DNA from: Acanthornis magna
Lineage: Eukaryota > Chordata > Aves > Passeriformes > Acanthizidae
Direction of reading: 5' to 3'
DNA: 64,000 nt
NCBI GenBank assembly: GCA_036785705.1
Contig: JAWUZG010000029.1
Location: forward strand, 11,857,501 to 11,921,500
The notes below the pieces were generated by a model. That model saw only the letters and a program-made list of their open reading frames with translations, had not been told where the DNA came from and made no database searches. Positions 1 to 14,500 of this stretch are shown here, one piece after another. Position 1 is the first letter of the stretch. Every line of letters starts with the position of its first letter. The position numbers and the translations under genes are program-made.

Positions 1-3000
1 AACCTGAATAGTAATTTTATTTCAAGATGCTCCTCGTGGAAACTCTGTTGGCCCAGCTGGCTGTGACGTTATTGCCAAGGAAGTGCCAAGGAAGGCAGCA
101 ACTAAGGAGGGGTACAGAAGCAGTCAACCTTTCTTACAGAAGGCTGGATACGCCTTACACATCTTAGGGTCCCTTCAGGACCCCAGAGTTTGTGAGGCAG
201 GGTACTGTTTCCTTAGTAATGTCACCAATGGCTACAGACTGATTTGGTCCAGGTTTTGTTTTTTGTAAGGTCATTTATCTCGCCTGTGCAAAGTGAAGGT
301 TATTGGAGCTTTTCCCTGCCCATTGCCCATGGAGCCTTGGCCACTTCCTTACAATGAAGTGCTGCCTCTTGTCTCCTGCTGACACGTGCCAGCCTCAGAC
401 CTGCCCTACCCAGGGGACATGGTGACAGCTGATGCACACACAGTACATGGTCCCTGCAGTGGCTGTGGTTGGTGAGACCTCAAAGCGGTGGCTTCTGCAT
501 GGAGCTCACTCCTCCTGCTGGCAGGAGAGGAAACTCCTGAAGGGCATGTTTGAATTTCTACTTTTAATCCTCTTCTAGAAAACCTTAAAGTAGCATCCAG
601 CTTACAAAGGCTGAGGGGGCCATGTCTAGTGTTTGGCATCTTTGCTCTTCATAGTGAAAGCTTTTAAATGATTCTCAGCCAAATTATTCTCCTTTCCTGT
701 TTGCTCTGACCCATTTGCTTCGTGGAAAACCTCTGCTTTGTCCAATGGGATTTTTGAAAGAACTTTCTTAGCAAATGTCCATTAGTCACTTGGCTTTGCA
801 GTGTTGTTGCACTGCAGTGTTGCAAGCCATCCAAAAAGGGAGGTATGATATAGGAGAGTTTGGAGAGTTGCTAAACACCTCTAAGGAGCAAACACAAGTG
901 AATAACTGTCCTGGAGATGAACTTCCAAGAGCTAGGTTGCAGCAGCAGTAGGCTGATAAATCCTGGTGCAGCGGGCAGGGGTGGAGGCTTGGCTGTACAA
1001 GGTAATCAGCCTTGGTCTTGGCACTCTTGAGCCCTCATGGGAGTCAGTGCTCAGCATTCCTAGAAAATGACAGAAAAGGGTCAGTCCACGGGACATCAAG
1101 GTTTTCCTAGACATCTAAAGGCTGCTTTGTGAGACTGAGTTGATTTTTGGTTTTAAGACTGCTGTCTTGCTGGCCACAGGCAGGAGCCGGAGGCGATGGG
1201 AAGCAGAGCTCCCAGGACAGCAGCTGCTGCTCCCTGGGAGCATGGCAGGTCATAAATTCAAGCACTCAGAAATTAGATGGAAATGTCCCATGTTTAGGTT
1301 ATGAGCTTTTTCTTAGCTGCAGGAAGCAAGGCAAAGGCATGCAGGCATTTCCTGGCCTCTGACTTTCCTTCCAGATTTCACACTTTCCTACAGAGTTTCT
1401 AGATGGGAAAAAACTTTATAGGAGGCTTATGTTCTTTGTTTTTCCCAAGCAAAATGCAAAGTTCTCCCCCATGCAAGGAGTCACGCTGACTGTGAATCAG
1501 GGCTCTTGTGGGAAACAGCCTGCAGCAGCTTTTCTCATCCCCAGGAGAGATGCAGCAGTGGGTTTCTGTGAATTGGCTGCTCTCAGGGAGACTGGAGGGC
1601 CATGCCAGCAGACTGATAAGCTCTCACTGTCCCCACTCAGCAGTTCTGGGCTGTATCCCACGTTCCACAGAGCAGGATGTGACCACAATTGCAGACAGAA
1701 CTCTTGTCTGCATACCTGTTTTTTTTTTGTTGCTTTTAAGCCTTAAGTAATTTTTGCCTCCATATCTGGAAGTAAAGAAGCTCCTTTGTAAAATCCAAGT
1801 AGCTAAAAGGATTTACTCCAAAGTACCTACAGGTTACGTGTTCACTTAGGAAATATGTGGATGGATGACTCTTTGATGACCCATCCTCCTGGCCATCTCA
1901 TAACCCTGCATGATGAGATGTTCCCAGCCTGAGGTATGTCCAAATGTGTCTCTCTTTATCAGCTGTGTGAAAAGCCTCATTTAAAAAGGAAAAAAAACGA
2001 AATGTGCACAGACCTGAACTGCAACATTGCTCAAACTTTATGTGAAAACATAAGGAGCACCAGGCTCTCAGGGCACTTTCCCACCAGTTTTTAGAGACTT
2101 GGTTTCAGGGAAGCTCTTCCTCCTTCAGACCTCCTTTATCCCTTGTCACACGGTAGACAAGAGAGGCTGCCTTGTGGCTGGATGGTCACTTTACCTCCTC
2201 TTCTTACTGCCTGAAGTTCTCGGTGGGCTCCATGGCGGTCACTCACATCCGTGCCTGACTGAGCTCTTGCACAACCTCCTTTGGGGGAACCTTCACCTGA
2301 TTCCTTCAACTGTAGGATTATTGCTCCTTTTAACGAGAAATTTTGTGGTCATGCTACTCTTTGAATGTGAGGTTTCCCCAGCAGCTTTAAAGGGACTTCT
2401 CACCCTGTCCTCATCCACCCAAGCGCTCCTTGGGTCAGGAAGTTGCTGGAGGATGAACACTTGTGCTATGTTTGTTCCCTGCCTTCTGTTCTGTCCTGCC
2501 CTGGGGGGGATGTATGGGGGTGTCTGTGGGGACCCAAAGGGTGGCAGTCCTGGTCAGCTGATACACACTGTGCTTCTCCCTGTCGGTCACCTCTGGGACA
2601 GGGAGGGCAGTGCACTTGCTTGTAGCACCATGTTTTGCTTTATGTTTAGAAACGTGCCTGTCCCAGCAGCATTATTTCCCCACTGTTGCTCCTTTCTGTC
2701 TGCAGCAGGAAAGTGGTGATGTAACTGGCAGGGCTTCAGGCTGGAAACCTGTGACCACAGCTACACTTAAGCACATTTTTCACTTCAAAACAGAAGGAAA
2801 AGGATTTATTTTGCCCTCACTATAGCTCAGGACCTGTGCAGCAGCCTCAGAGAATTGGTGAGGGGGGTAGAGGGGATGTGTGAGAGACTACAAACACATG
2901 GGGAATGGAGAGATAGCAGGAGCATGCCAAGGGACAGGCAGGAACAGCATGGGGCCTCCTTCAAGTGATGCCTGTCTAGGACGTAGCATGAATGGTCCTA

Positions 3001-5430
3001 AGGAGAAGGGTGGAGAAATGTCTGGCCAAGGGTGCTGGGAGCTGGAGGAGTGTGGGGTAGAAAGACTGGGAAAGGGGAAGGGATGGAGATGAGAGAACAG
3101 GTGGAGGAGTGAATCACAGCTGGAGGCTTTTGCACATGGTCCTGTGTGTCTGGTGACATCTTGCCCAAACCTGGAAAAGCTTTTCTGCTGAAAGCTGTAA
3201 AGGAAGATCGAAAATGCAGGGGACCTCAGCTTTAAAATACTGCCAGGAGAAGAGGAAGAAGTTGACTCACAAATCACCTGGGGATTTTTTGGTGGATGGG
3301 AGTGAATTTACTTTCTAGGCTAGGAGATTCATTACATGGTAGTGAATTATATTCATTAGATGAAAAGGAATGTGAAGGACTAGGATTCAAAAAACCTAGC
3401 CTGACAGATGAGTGCTAAAGACCAGGACACAAGTGAAACAGGAGAAATAAGCCAGTAAGCTGGAGAAACAGCCTGACAGGTATCTTGCTTGGAATGTGGC
3501 ATGGGATGGAAATTGTGCCCTAAAGTATAAACATGAGACCCTCCAAGTGCCATTTTCAGGGCACTGCTGGGACAGGCCCTGAGCATGAGCCCAGCTCTGC
3601 TGGGTTGGAGTGGCTGTGCACTGGAATCACACAGACCCAGCAGAGAAGGTCCCTGTGGGAGGTGTCCATGCTGCTCTGACCCTGCAGCATGAGAGCAGGA
3701 CTGTGGCCTCGTGCCAGCCCCTCCTGTGCCACCATCTGTGTTTCTTCAGCCACTGATGTTTTTAGGAACTTTCTTCAGGAATCTTTTTTTTCAAAACCAT
3801 GTCTATTCAACCTGATCCTACTCACTCATGAGAGCCCTACCTGTGGGCTCTCTGTCCCTGCTCTTTCCTTCTTCACACAGTGGCCAGTGCAGTTCTGACT
3901 TCAGCCTCAGTTTCCTCACTATCTAAAGAGCTGAAATAATGCTGTTCTTCACCCTGCATGTCCATAGACACCTCGGGAGAAGATGTTTCCAGTGTCTCAG
4001 AGGCCCTGTGCAACTGGGGAAATTCAAAACTTTTCAGCAGCAGCATAAAAAATTTATTTAGACAACTTTAATGGGAAGGGTAAGGCTATGCCTTGAAGGG
4101 CAATCCTGATGACATCTTTTTGTAATTGAATCAATGGAAATGAATGGGTTTAAAATTCAATATCCAGATTTTCTGGATTTAATCTAATATAGACTTTCAG
4201 TTGTGAGAAATCTGTAATTGTTCAACAAAGCCAAAATAGATTCTCCCTTCTGTGTCTTAAAAAAGACTATCTCATTTTAAACTGCATACTGAAAAAAAAC
4301 TAATTTTGTATTAATATATTATGAAAATTAAGACAGTTTTAAATGACTAGTCCCTTAAAAAAAAAACAGACTGAACAAACCAACAAAATAAATAAATAAC
4401 AATTTTAAAAAAGCTAACCAAACAAAATAATTGTTCCAGCTGTTTCCTTTTGCCTTTCTCTTGGCTTTGACAAAGTCTCGCTCAACTTCCATTCTGACTC
4501 ATGGGTTGCCAGATTTCCATACTGGTTTCCAGTATAAATGACTTCCCTCTTTCCCTCCTTTCAGAGAACCTTGATGCTTAGTTTGTTTCTGGAACTGCTG
4601 GCAGGGCATCCAGCTTCACAAACCTGAGTGCTACAGAAAAGCTTTTGGAGTTGCATTAGTCCTGCAGATCACCTGTAACAAATGTGAGATTTATTCAGTG
4701 CTGAAATACACCTGCCCAGCGATGCCTGAGTGGTGTGTTTCACCCTGCTGATGCTGTTGGAGTATCTGGGAGGCACTGGGCAAGGGAGAACAGTGGTGAT
4801 TTGGGAGCCTAGGGAGGGAACCCATTTCAGGCTGTTTCCCAAACTCTCTGGTGTCATAATACTTAGCAGTCTTGCAAGGCAAATCAGCAATTGACTTTAA
4901 AAATATTTCCATTAAAAAGAACCTACAACCCTTATATGTTATCCTCTTATATATGAGGGACCTGAGCCACAAGGAGATGACAGGACTCCCTGGAAATAAG
5001 TAAGTGCATTTCATAATGTGAGAGGGGACAGGGAGTGCTAAAATGAAGCAGCAGGGGAGGGGGGGGGGGTGGATCAAAATGTTGAAGTGGAACATTTGAA
5101 GTTGCCATTTCCTGCATGGATGGTGCTGGGAATTGCATCACAGCAAAGAGGCTCCAACACTGCTGCTGCCCATATCTTAGAAAAAGGGAGGATAATTTCC
5201 TCATGAGCAGCCAGGCCTTCTGACTGAGCAGGGAGAGCCATATCAGTGTATGTACCAGGGAGACTCTTACCAGTGTAAGACTTCAACAGACCCTTAGTGA
5301 CTCCAACCCTAAGTGATTTTGAAAACAGAGTCAGAAAAGCACCTCTTCCATACACAATATAGGATGTCCAAGTTGCCGTAGGGCCAAGGCCATTGGAGAG
5401 GGTAATGCTCTCACACAACACAATTTAACA
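1..5430. other. no recognised gene; intergenic or distal 3' UTR
   Basis: No coding exon is recognisable on either strand. The longest open frame (2099-2719, plus) begins at TTG, has no family resemblance and looks like chance. The stretch holds a short MIR-like fragment near 3900-3945, a G-rich patch (3046-3110), an 11-base G run at 5059-5069 and an A-rich segment at 4361-4440 with overlapping AATAAA hexamers on the plus strand. Those hexamers could end a convergent gene lying to the left. Mammalian synteny would suggest EEPD1, but this is inference only. Confidence 0.5.
3895..3945 (+). repeat. possible ancient MIR SINE fragment
   Basis: CCTCAGTTTCCTCACTATCT followed by AAAGAGCTGAAATAATG resembles the 3' part of MIR (CTCAGTTTCCTCATCTGTAA). 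Short and degraded, so tentative. Confidence 0.4.
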
Positions 5431-5439
5431 CTTCAGTAC

Positions 5440-8425
5440 TGTCATCTCTGTCATTATTTTGTCTTTATTTGTAAAAGTTGTATAAAATGCCTTTCAAAAT
5501 TGGTCTGGTGAAACGGGGAGGCTTTTCCAATGTTGACCAGGTTTCTGTATAGGAATAACATAGCAAGACATAGGTACACAGCAAAGCAACCAAGCCAGCC
5601 AGCCAGAAAAGGCTGCCAACACAGCACTGACACCATGAAACTGTGCAGTGACGTGAGCTCATCACTGCTGTCCACACACTCTATCACAGAACTCCAGTAT
5701 CACGACTCAGTAACCAGCCTCTTCACAGTGGAAAACAAAAATTCAAGAAAATTTACAAAAGCTACACTTCAAAATTTGAAACATCTTTATAAAGGAGGAA
5801 TGACATGTCTGATGGCTGACATGACAGAAGCTGACAGCTTCGCCTATTGCTACGTATTGATACTGACCACTTCCAGACTCCAAACTTTGCACCAGGCAAA
5901 TCTATTTCTAGAATAATGAAGAATGGAAGTTTAATGACACCTACTGCTTTGTGAAACAGGTGACGCAGATCTTCAAGTAAAGCAAAAAGGCCTGTAGTAG
6001 TGTTTAGGGCTACAGAGTGGTAAAAGAGTCAGGTCTGTAGGCATGGCATTTTGTGGCAAAATAGGGTGACTAGCACAGCCTCCTGGTTTTGAAGACACAT
6101 TATGCATATGCACTTAGATTACAAGATGCTACTACTGTGGGAGGAGGAAAACCACTTTGCTTATGTAGAAGTCACAGGAGAAAGGCAGGGATCTCTCCTG
6201 TCAGAATAAAATCAGTTCACAATTGCTCCTTTCTGAAAGGACTGTATCTTTTGCATACCCCAGGGTCAGCAAAGTCAGTCAGATTTTTGCACGGTGTAGC
6301 TGAAAAATATCTGCCCATATTTACTCCAAAAACAGCTTTTGACTGTAATCCTTGGCTTGACTTCCGTCACATGTGGCTTTCTTGCTGTTTCTGGCAAAGG
6401 AGCCAAAATCTGGAGCACGTGTGTGAGTGACTGACTGCAAATGGTTCCTCCAACACCGTGTCTGCTCTGCACAGCTCTAAAACAAAGCTGGGCAGACAAA
6501 GTCACCAGTGATCAAACTAGACAGTCTGAAGGGAGGAAGAAGAGAAAACAGGGCTTTTAGTTCAGCATACAGAGGCTGAAATGCTTTCGGCTCCTGAACA
6601 ATACTGACAACACAAAATTAAGGCTGCTGCAAGCAGTTCTCAGTCCCTGCCTTGAAAATAACTAAATTTAGTAAATTTATGCTTGTTGAATGCATTTTCT
6701 TTTTTGCAGCAGTCAGCCAGCCACTGCAAATACCCTGCAATAGTATCTGAAAGGCAGCTGCTTTTATAGGATTATTCCTAAACCTTCAGACCTCTTAGCC
6801 AACCAGTAGCTTTTCCTCACAGATTTTCCTATAGATCAGAAAATGTGTTCTCAAGATTTTACTGTAATATCTGGTAATGTCCTGGGTGTAAAAAAAAAGT
6901 GGGATAGTTATTCCATTTGTTTCATTGAAGAACAGGAGAAGGGGGGAGGGATGCTGTGGCTCAGGTCTATGCAAAAATGGTGTGGAGGAAAACTTGGCTC
7001 CATCTACTCACCTTTCCACATGCCAGGCCTGTTACCAGTGGGCAAAAGCAGCAGGCTAAGAGAAGGCAGAAGCCCTGCCCAAGACTCCCACTAGTGCCTG
7101 CCCAGCCTCTCTGACCACAGCTGCTTCCCAGGAGCTCAGGGGAGCCCTTGTGAAATGCTGTCTACTAAAACAAAACCCTTTGTCAGAATACTTAGACACA
7201 TTGCCTCAACAATTCCATAATACTCTGGAATCAGAAAATGTAGTTTATATATTAAGTCCTCCTGCATCATCTAAGTTATTTATCATGTGACTAGAGAAAG
7301 CTCCTTGCTGTAAGGGGCTTTCTCTCCTTGGTCCTGGATATAGCACCAGCAGTTAGAACAGAGGTAAAGTTGCTTCAGAGTGGTGAGCACTTCTGTTGGA
7401 ACACAGGAATAGGGCACTTGAGAGTCATCTTCTCTCCCCCAGTCACATCTTGTTCCTGAAATGAGCTCTACAAGCTCAAGCTTGCTGTAGTGCTGGGGTA
7501 CTGCTCAAAAACGTGACCTGATCCTCTGTAGGCTCAGACCCAATGAAGTGAGTGTTGCCTGCTGGGCTGGATCGTGGCCCTGTGTTCCTGAATTTATTTA
7601 GAACCATAGGTCATGAAATCACAGTTTTGCTCGATCCTCCTTCCAAAACACTGCCATGCTGAATTTCCTAGACATGCTCTGCTTGTCCTCAAAGGAGGGA
7701 GGCCCTTTCCAGAATTCAGCTTCCTGAAACATGGACTATACACATAAAGATGTGGAACAGTGTAACAACTTTTTGAGGGAATGAACGGGAAAGCTTTGCT
7801 ACCTGCTTACAGTCATTAAAACAGCAATACCTACCTTTTTCTCTTTTTTTGAATGCTAATTCTCTCACTTAAAACCCTGAAACTTTTTGTAATGTTATGG
7901 ACTTCAATCCTGTGGCACAAAGACCTGCTTCTGTGCACTGTTTTTAAACTCTGTTTTCATTGCAATGATGACTAAATGGGAAAGTTATGCAGACAGCAAT
8001 GCAGTACAATCTACAGCAGTTCTATTGCTATGAACTGTGACAGTTATGACCAAAGATAAGGCAAACAAAAATGAACTAAGGGGGAATTTCTCCTCTTTCT
8101 CCTTTCTCCCACCTCTAAACCTGGGTGGGAAAAGGCAAAATATTACAAGAAACAGCACCAAGCACTATACCAAGCATACAAAACAGAGTAGATGATTGGA
8201 CAGATCACTGCAGAGGAACTTCTAAGCCAAATTTTACAAAAATGCACAATCCCTTTAAAAAATAAGTAGTATACAATCACAATGCAAAATGACATAAAGG
8301 GCCTTTTTCTGAATTCCACATATTCTGGCCACTCTTCCCTCCCATCCCTCATAAGTCCCTTTTTGCAAGCTCTGGGAAGTCCAGTTTACATCCTCACACA
8401 GTAACAGAATGGTGGTCTAATACTG
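5440..8425 (-). other. MATCAP2: probable MATCAP2 3' UTR
   Basis: No coding potential is seen for about 3 kb after the stop codon. A minus-strand AATAAA lies at 5464-5469, with a GU-rich stretch (TTGTGTTGTGTG) about 45-60 nt further downstream, which is the layout expected of a cleavage/polyadenylation site. A second AATAAA at 7593-7598 lacks an obvious GU-rich element and may be an alternative, shorter end. The extent is inferred. Confidence 0.45.
5464..5469 (-). terminator. MATCAP2: candidate poly(A) signal of MATCAP2
   Basis: AATAAA on the minus strand followed by a GU-rich downstream element near 5410-5425. No RNA evidence is available. Confidence 0.4.
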
Positions 8426-8587
8426 TTAATTTATGAGATCCTGGAGCTCCTCATCTGTCAGCTCATTGACTTCCATGATCTTTTTCAAGTGTTCCATGTA
8501 CCGGGCATGGTCTTGCAAAAAGTGTGGCACTCTCATGTTCTCAATCACAGCTAATCCTTTCAGGCGATCCACATCCTCATACGAGAT
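8426..8587 (-). CDS. MATCAP2: MATCAP2 coding exon 7 with stop codon
   Basis: 162 nt ending with TAA at 8426-8428. It encodes ISYEDVDRLKGLAVIENMRV and continues to the C-terminus QDLIN. The acceptor is CCTTACAG. Confidence 0.95.
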   Translation of the reverse strand: MSYEDVDRLKGLAVIENMRVPHFLQDHARYMEHLKKIMEVNELTDEELQDLIN

Positions 8588-11500
8588 CTGTAAGGAAGGA
8601 CATGGGTCAGTTTAGCAGTACAGTCCTCTTGCTTCTGTGCTGCTCCTATAAATTCTCTCCTGTGAATGAGAAAATATTTCAGAGCAGGGGAATTTAAAAT
8701 CTTGGAGAACTCTTTGGAAACATGAGCAACTGTGTGCTTCAGTGGAAGATGCAAAAAAAGCATAATTTTAGCAAATGCCTTCATAATTCCTGATTCTGCT
8801 TTTGATTCAATCAGTAAACAGACTCGCAGGAATGTGGATGAGAATTATCTACAGCAGCTGCAGGAATAGAGAGGGAAAGGATGGAGCATATGTGAGTCCT
8901 GGAATGTCTTCTCAACAAGGAGGAAAGATTTACATAACAATGGAAAAAACACGGTGCCAAAGACTAAGGAACTAGAAGGGAAGTGCAGGAAAGGCATGGC
9001 ACAGGAAGCAGATTTTGGGAAATGTACGGCGCTAGCTGACCTGAACTCTGCTGTTTCATTTTCACTGGCAAATGTGCTTATGCAAAGTTAAATTAAAATG
9101 CACTTCTAGTGACTAACTGCATCATGAACAAGATCTAAGCATCCCAATTTTAGGTTTTTTGTTTTCCCCATTCAATAGCAGGGTAGAGACTGGGTTTGCC
9201 TCATGGCATCAGAGTCTTCTGGGTATTGATGCCAAACTCAACCGCTTTCCAGCTATTACAGGACCTGATAGCTTTTTTTTTCCCCTAAGGAAAATGGATA
9301 CTTTTATCTTCATAGCCTTATGATTCTAAAAGCTAGGACTTCTAATCACAGTAGCTCAGGGTGCTGTGAATGGTAGTCCAGAAAGGATGAATGCTTTGGC
9401 TGGGCACAAGCTGCCATGGAAGCACATGGACTCTTTGGGCAGCTGTCCAGTGTGATGAAATTTGTGTGGCTGCCACTTTGTCTCCAAGCTGTGTGTTCTG
9501 GGCACCCTGCAGACAGCCGCATATGCACTGGCAAAGCCCACCAGCCTCGCTGTGCTTACTAACTGGCACATCCTATTTCTTCACAGGAGGTTTGTGCCAG
9601 GTGCCTTGAGTGGAGCCTGCTCCTTCCAACCTTTTTTGCTCTGTGTTTCTTTTAAGGAGCAAACACTGCACAGTCTGCGTTCCCTGGAAGCAGCCTGCCC
9701 TCTTGGCAGGTGATGGTTTCCATTCAGCAACGATTAAAGTGTACATGAAGGATTCTCCAAAGTGCAAGGGGCATGGAAAGGCTTTCTGGAAAGACAGGAC
9801 AGTGTAATCCAGATTGCTAAACCTGATCCATAGAGACAGGGGCATATCTTAGTGATGATAATTGGAACAAAGTCCACAAAGAGAATCAATTTACATCTGA
9901 GTGCACAAGTGTGCTTTTATAGGTACAATTACAAGATGCACCCAATTAAGAAAACAAACATACACCCCTGCTCAGGCTTATTCAAGTCACTAAGATACTG
10001 CTGTTTGAAGATCATGTGGCATTACACCTAATTAACTTACTTAGAAGTGGATACAGAGGAGCTAAACAAAATTATACCATCTCCTCTCTGGTCTGGAGAC
10101 ACAGCACCACATGCAATTAAATTTCCTCCCTAAGGAAAGAAAAAGGATCCTTCCTTCCTCATATATACGTTCAGAGGTTTCAGTTACTGCTGCAATCGAG
10201 ACAAATGTATCTGTAATCTGAGGTATGGTTTGAATGGGATGCATTTCCCCAGTCCTTGCAATTGCTAAAAAATTAGCAAAGCTGCCATCCTGAGGAGATC
10301 AAAAACATAATCCCATCCTCTTGTGGAAAAAGGTTGTCTTCTTACCACATGTAATTGAAGTCATTGCACTAGATAAAAAAGACTGAGGTTACAACAGGCT
10401 TACTTATGCTCTTTGTAATGTGTTCATATGTTTCTTGGGAAACACAATAGTAGGTGATGATATTTTGCTACTTTTACTTTCTAAAACTCTGGTAGTTATG
10501 CTCTACTCAGGTGCGCCCAATATCTGCATTCTGTTTCTCTTCAGCATTACTTGCATGCAATTACCACATCAATGTTCTGCAGCACTTCCCGTACTTGATT
10601 ATCTTCTGCAAAGTTTTAAGATTGCTCCTTTTAAGAAGCATCTTTTCTCAGATTTCAAGTGTTTTCCTTAGTCACTTCTAGGTGTTGAACAGCTTGCATG
10701 TATCCTGTTTTCACACACCACACTCTTCTACACTGTAAGCAATGTCAGAAGCATCAGGAAGGCATGGCTGCCTCCATCAGCCAAATCTCTATAGCACTCA
10801 GAGGAGAACAGAACACAGAAACTTCCGCATAAGTTGAAATACATTCACGTGGAAAGCAGTGCTCTGATTTTACAGCTGTGGTAACTACCTACTAAAGCAC
10901 AGAAACAATGTCAGAAATACTGACTGCTTCCTTTTTCTATTGTGTTCATACGTTTATTGTATTTGCAATGAAATTATGCCCAAGGTAGGCATGCTGAGAA
11001 AGATGAACTCATCTGTTACAATACAACACTGAGAATCTTGAAAAGGCAATGAAAATTTTCCCACTAAATGTTGGGCTTCCTTATGTTTAAATCCTGTGCT
11101 TTTTCTTCTAACCTGGAAGACATGCCAGCCAAGCTTAATACTCCCTTTGGAACAACCTGATCCTTCTATTCCACCCCAAAAACCAAATAAATCCTCCATT
11201 TAAAGTGGTGATAAACCACTAGGCTAGATCCCAGTGCAAGTTTTATACGTCTCAATTTCTTAGGAATATACAGAGATATAGGAGCGGGTCCAGTGAAGGG
11301 TCACTAAGATGATTAAGGCACTGGAGCATCTCTCCTATGAGGAAAGGCTGAGAAAGCTGGAACTGTTTAGCCTGGAGAAAAGAAAGCTCACAGGAATTTT
11401 GTCAGTGTGTATAAAGACCTGATGATGCGGGAAAAGGCCTCTTCTCACCAGCACACACTGCCAGGGCAAGAGGCAATGGGTGCCAGATAAAATGTGCAAA

Positions 11501-14500
11501 ATTCCATCTGAATGCAAAACACTTTTGTACAGTGAGGGTGGAAAAACACTGGCACAGGCCACCCAGAGGGGTTGTGGAGTCATCATCAGGGAAGATATTT
11601 GAAGCCCAGCTGGATGTGGTCCAGCAAACTGCTCAGCTGACACTGCCTAAGCATGGAAGTTGGACTAGATGATGTCGGGAGGTCTCTGCAGACCTCAACT
11701 AACCTGTGATGCTGAGAGCAGACATTGTTCTGATGCACAAATTTCCCATTTGACTGCAAATGTCTGCAGCAAAAACATTCAGAATACATTTTAAGATCCC
11801 TTGATTTTAGGAGTTATGAAATCAAGCACTTTTAAATTATCATACTGCTAGAAATAAATTGCTTGTAGACCCCTAATACAGATGACATGCAATGTGGATC
11901 ATAGTAGAATCTGTAATTTTATGAGGAATGACTTACTATGGTTTTGAAGTGGCCTGACAATCCTGCAGACTCCCTGAAGAGAGACAGGCATAAAGCAGTA
12001 AAGGAACAGTGTGTGTTCAGTAGTTTAGCAGACAGAAGCCATGTGGAGTTAAGCAGGCTTAAAGAAAAAGGAAATTTCAGAGAAGGAAGTTGCAGGCTTA
12101 TTTGATAGTGTGATTTAATTTTCAGAGCTTCCTAACTTGGTTCAATTACCTAAATAGCTCTTGCTCATCAATATGGATGTTTCTGACAGTAAAGGGAAAA
12201 CTTAAATGTGGACCAAAACCGTCTATCATAGTATGCCCCTTCCCTTTATCACCCATTGATTGCTAAGCAAGCAGAAATATTGGTATACCAGCTCTAAATT
12301 CAAGCTCAATGTCAGTTTGACTCCCTGTTTATGTATGAACCCTGCTTTATGAACTGTGAAAGCTTAGCAACCCAAGGATTCGGTTCAGGAAGTGTGACAA
12401 AGTTTCTGCACTTCTTAAGATGATTTTGAGAATAAACAAGCCATGACAGTTACAATGAACCTAAAATATGTGCTGTGAATGTAGAAATATCATTATTCTG
12501 GGGAAATAACCCCTGCTTTGAAAAACACCTGCCATCACTGAGAGAAATTTGAGATGAAATACCCTTTGTGGTGGAAGGGGGTGCATTTAAATCAAATGGT
12601 TCATTCTGTTTTCTGCCAGGACCACCACCTTATCTATTACCTATCTTGCTTGGCCCAGGCAGTCTGCTGTACTGCAATTTAGGTAGTACCCCAGAAAGGG
12701 AGGAAAGTCTGAGAAATATGACCATAAAATCTTAATCTGATAAGTGAAGAATGAGGACAAGCTGGTAGAAATTTTTAGGACTTCAAAATACTTGCAACTT
12801 GCACAGTGTAATTGAAGGTGCTGTACAGAGCAGAGAATTCTAGATCAAAGTAAAACAAAGCACAATGACTCATAGCTCGTTAAAGGCAGACTTGCTGAAA
12901 TGGTAAAACTGTACCCTTGGGGAATAATGAGTTCAGTCACCTTTCCGAGGGCTGTCAGAAGATGGAAATCAATGGACTCCCTGTATCTCAGGATTCGGAG
13001 GATGCCATCCAAGTACACCTGGTCCTTATTGAAACAGCCTGAAAGGAATGGAGATGCATTGCACTGTATCAGTATTTGGTCAAGGCATGTTCTCAGAAGC
13101 CATTATGAGCAGAACAATTTTATTTTTAAAAACTAGATATTTATAGCCCTGACTTTGAAAACCTTTCCCAAAACTAGCTAGAAGGCAAAACTCACTAGCC
13201 AGAAAGAGAAATCAAACATAGAAGATAGTGCCTGTGAATAACCAGAGGCAAAATTACATCTCTAGAAAGCAGGTCAAACTGTGAGTATGAACTTTTTCAG
13301 AGTTTTGCATTTACATTCCACTTCCAACAAAAAAAAAATCCTTTACTGATTCAGCTTGAAAGTCTTACTCATGAGCATTTTCAGCCTTGTTTTCCATAGC
13401 AGAATTTCTGAGACCCCATTTCAGAAAGTGGGGAGTCCCATCTCTCCCTTTTGAAAGGTTTTACTGTGTGACCTGATTAAGGTGCTCTGTGTGTGTGTTC
13501 TGAAAACCTCCCTGAAGTACAAAAACAGAGAAGACAAATAGGGAACTCACCTGGCTGTGATGTGTCAGTCCACCCTCTCTTGGCCCGTACGCAGTAATCC
13601 CACCTAGTGTTGGGGTCCTTGACAAATTTCCCCACATCCTGGAAAAGCTGACTGAAGGACATTTGGCTGGCCTGGTACACTGTGTAGTAGAGCAGGGCAG
13701 CTCTCCAAAGAAAAGGGTCTTTGCGGAACAGGACACTGTGAATGCTCGCTAGCCCCTCTTCCGTAGGGTTGATTGGTTTTAACCCGTGTTTTCTACGTCC
13801 ATTCCGGTTGCACCAAGGCTGGCTGTTGTTGTTAAAACCCCGAAAATAATGAGTTCCTGGAAAAACACAAAAAAAAGGGAGTGGCACTTAGAACAGTAGC
13901 ATCCAATGATTAACAAAAAATGATAAAATATATAAGGAGATGCCCACTTCAGAACTCTGAGCTGGTAGGACTGGGCACTGGCACCAACTTTAGCCTTGTC
14001 TACAACAGAGAATTTTGTCAGAGATAGATACACCATGAAAATCTTCACCTGCTGACTTCAAGTGGAATTCCTGAAAATGCCTAAGGAATGCAACTGTTAG
14101 GAGGACTTGACTTTCTAAATCTGTGGAAAGGAATTTTCAGAAGTGTCTTACAAGCTGAATTGTCTTTGGCATAGGCTAGGCACCGTAGGGAACAGAAGGC
14201 AGGAAAATCAAAGTAAAGGGGCAGAAATGTTGCCTCCTGAAGGTCATTAAAGAGCACTACTGCAGTCTTGTAAGATGTTGTGTCCCCTTACAATGTGAGT
14301 TACAGTGGTTCTGGGCAATTGCAAGGTTTATTCTTCAGCTGATATTCAGCACTAGCCAAGGTTATCCATTTTTTATGTACTTAAAGCAGATACAATGAAA
14401 AATTTGCAGAAATTTTCCACAGGGCTGGGTAAACCTTGTGTAATGCAAAACCAAAGCATTTTTACACCAGTTTAGGGATCACTGGGTAAAGTCTTCATAC

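Noticed and set aside
2099..2719. 206-codon open frame on the plus strand
   Set aside because: It begins at TTG, has no recognisable domain, is Leu/Cys-rich as chance frames often are, and has no splice-compatible neighbours.
5530..5916. 128-codon plus-strand frame
   Set aside because: Lies antisense to the probable MATCAP2 3' UTR, with no domain or splice support.
7593..7598. Minus-strand AATAAA as the main MATCAP2 poly(A) signal
   Set aside because: No GU-rich downstream element is evident, unlike the site at 5464; kept only as a possible alternative.
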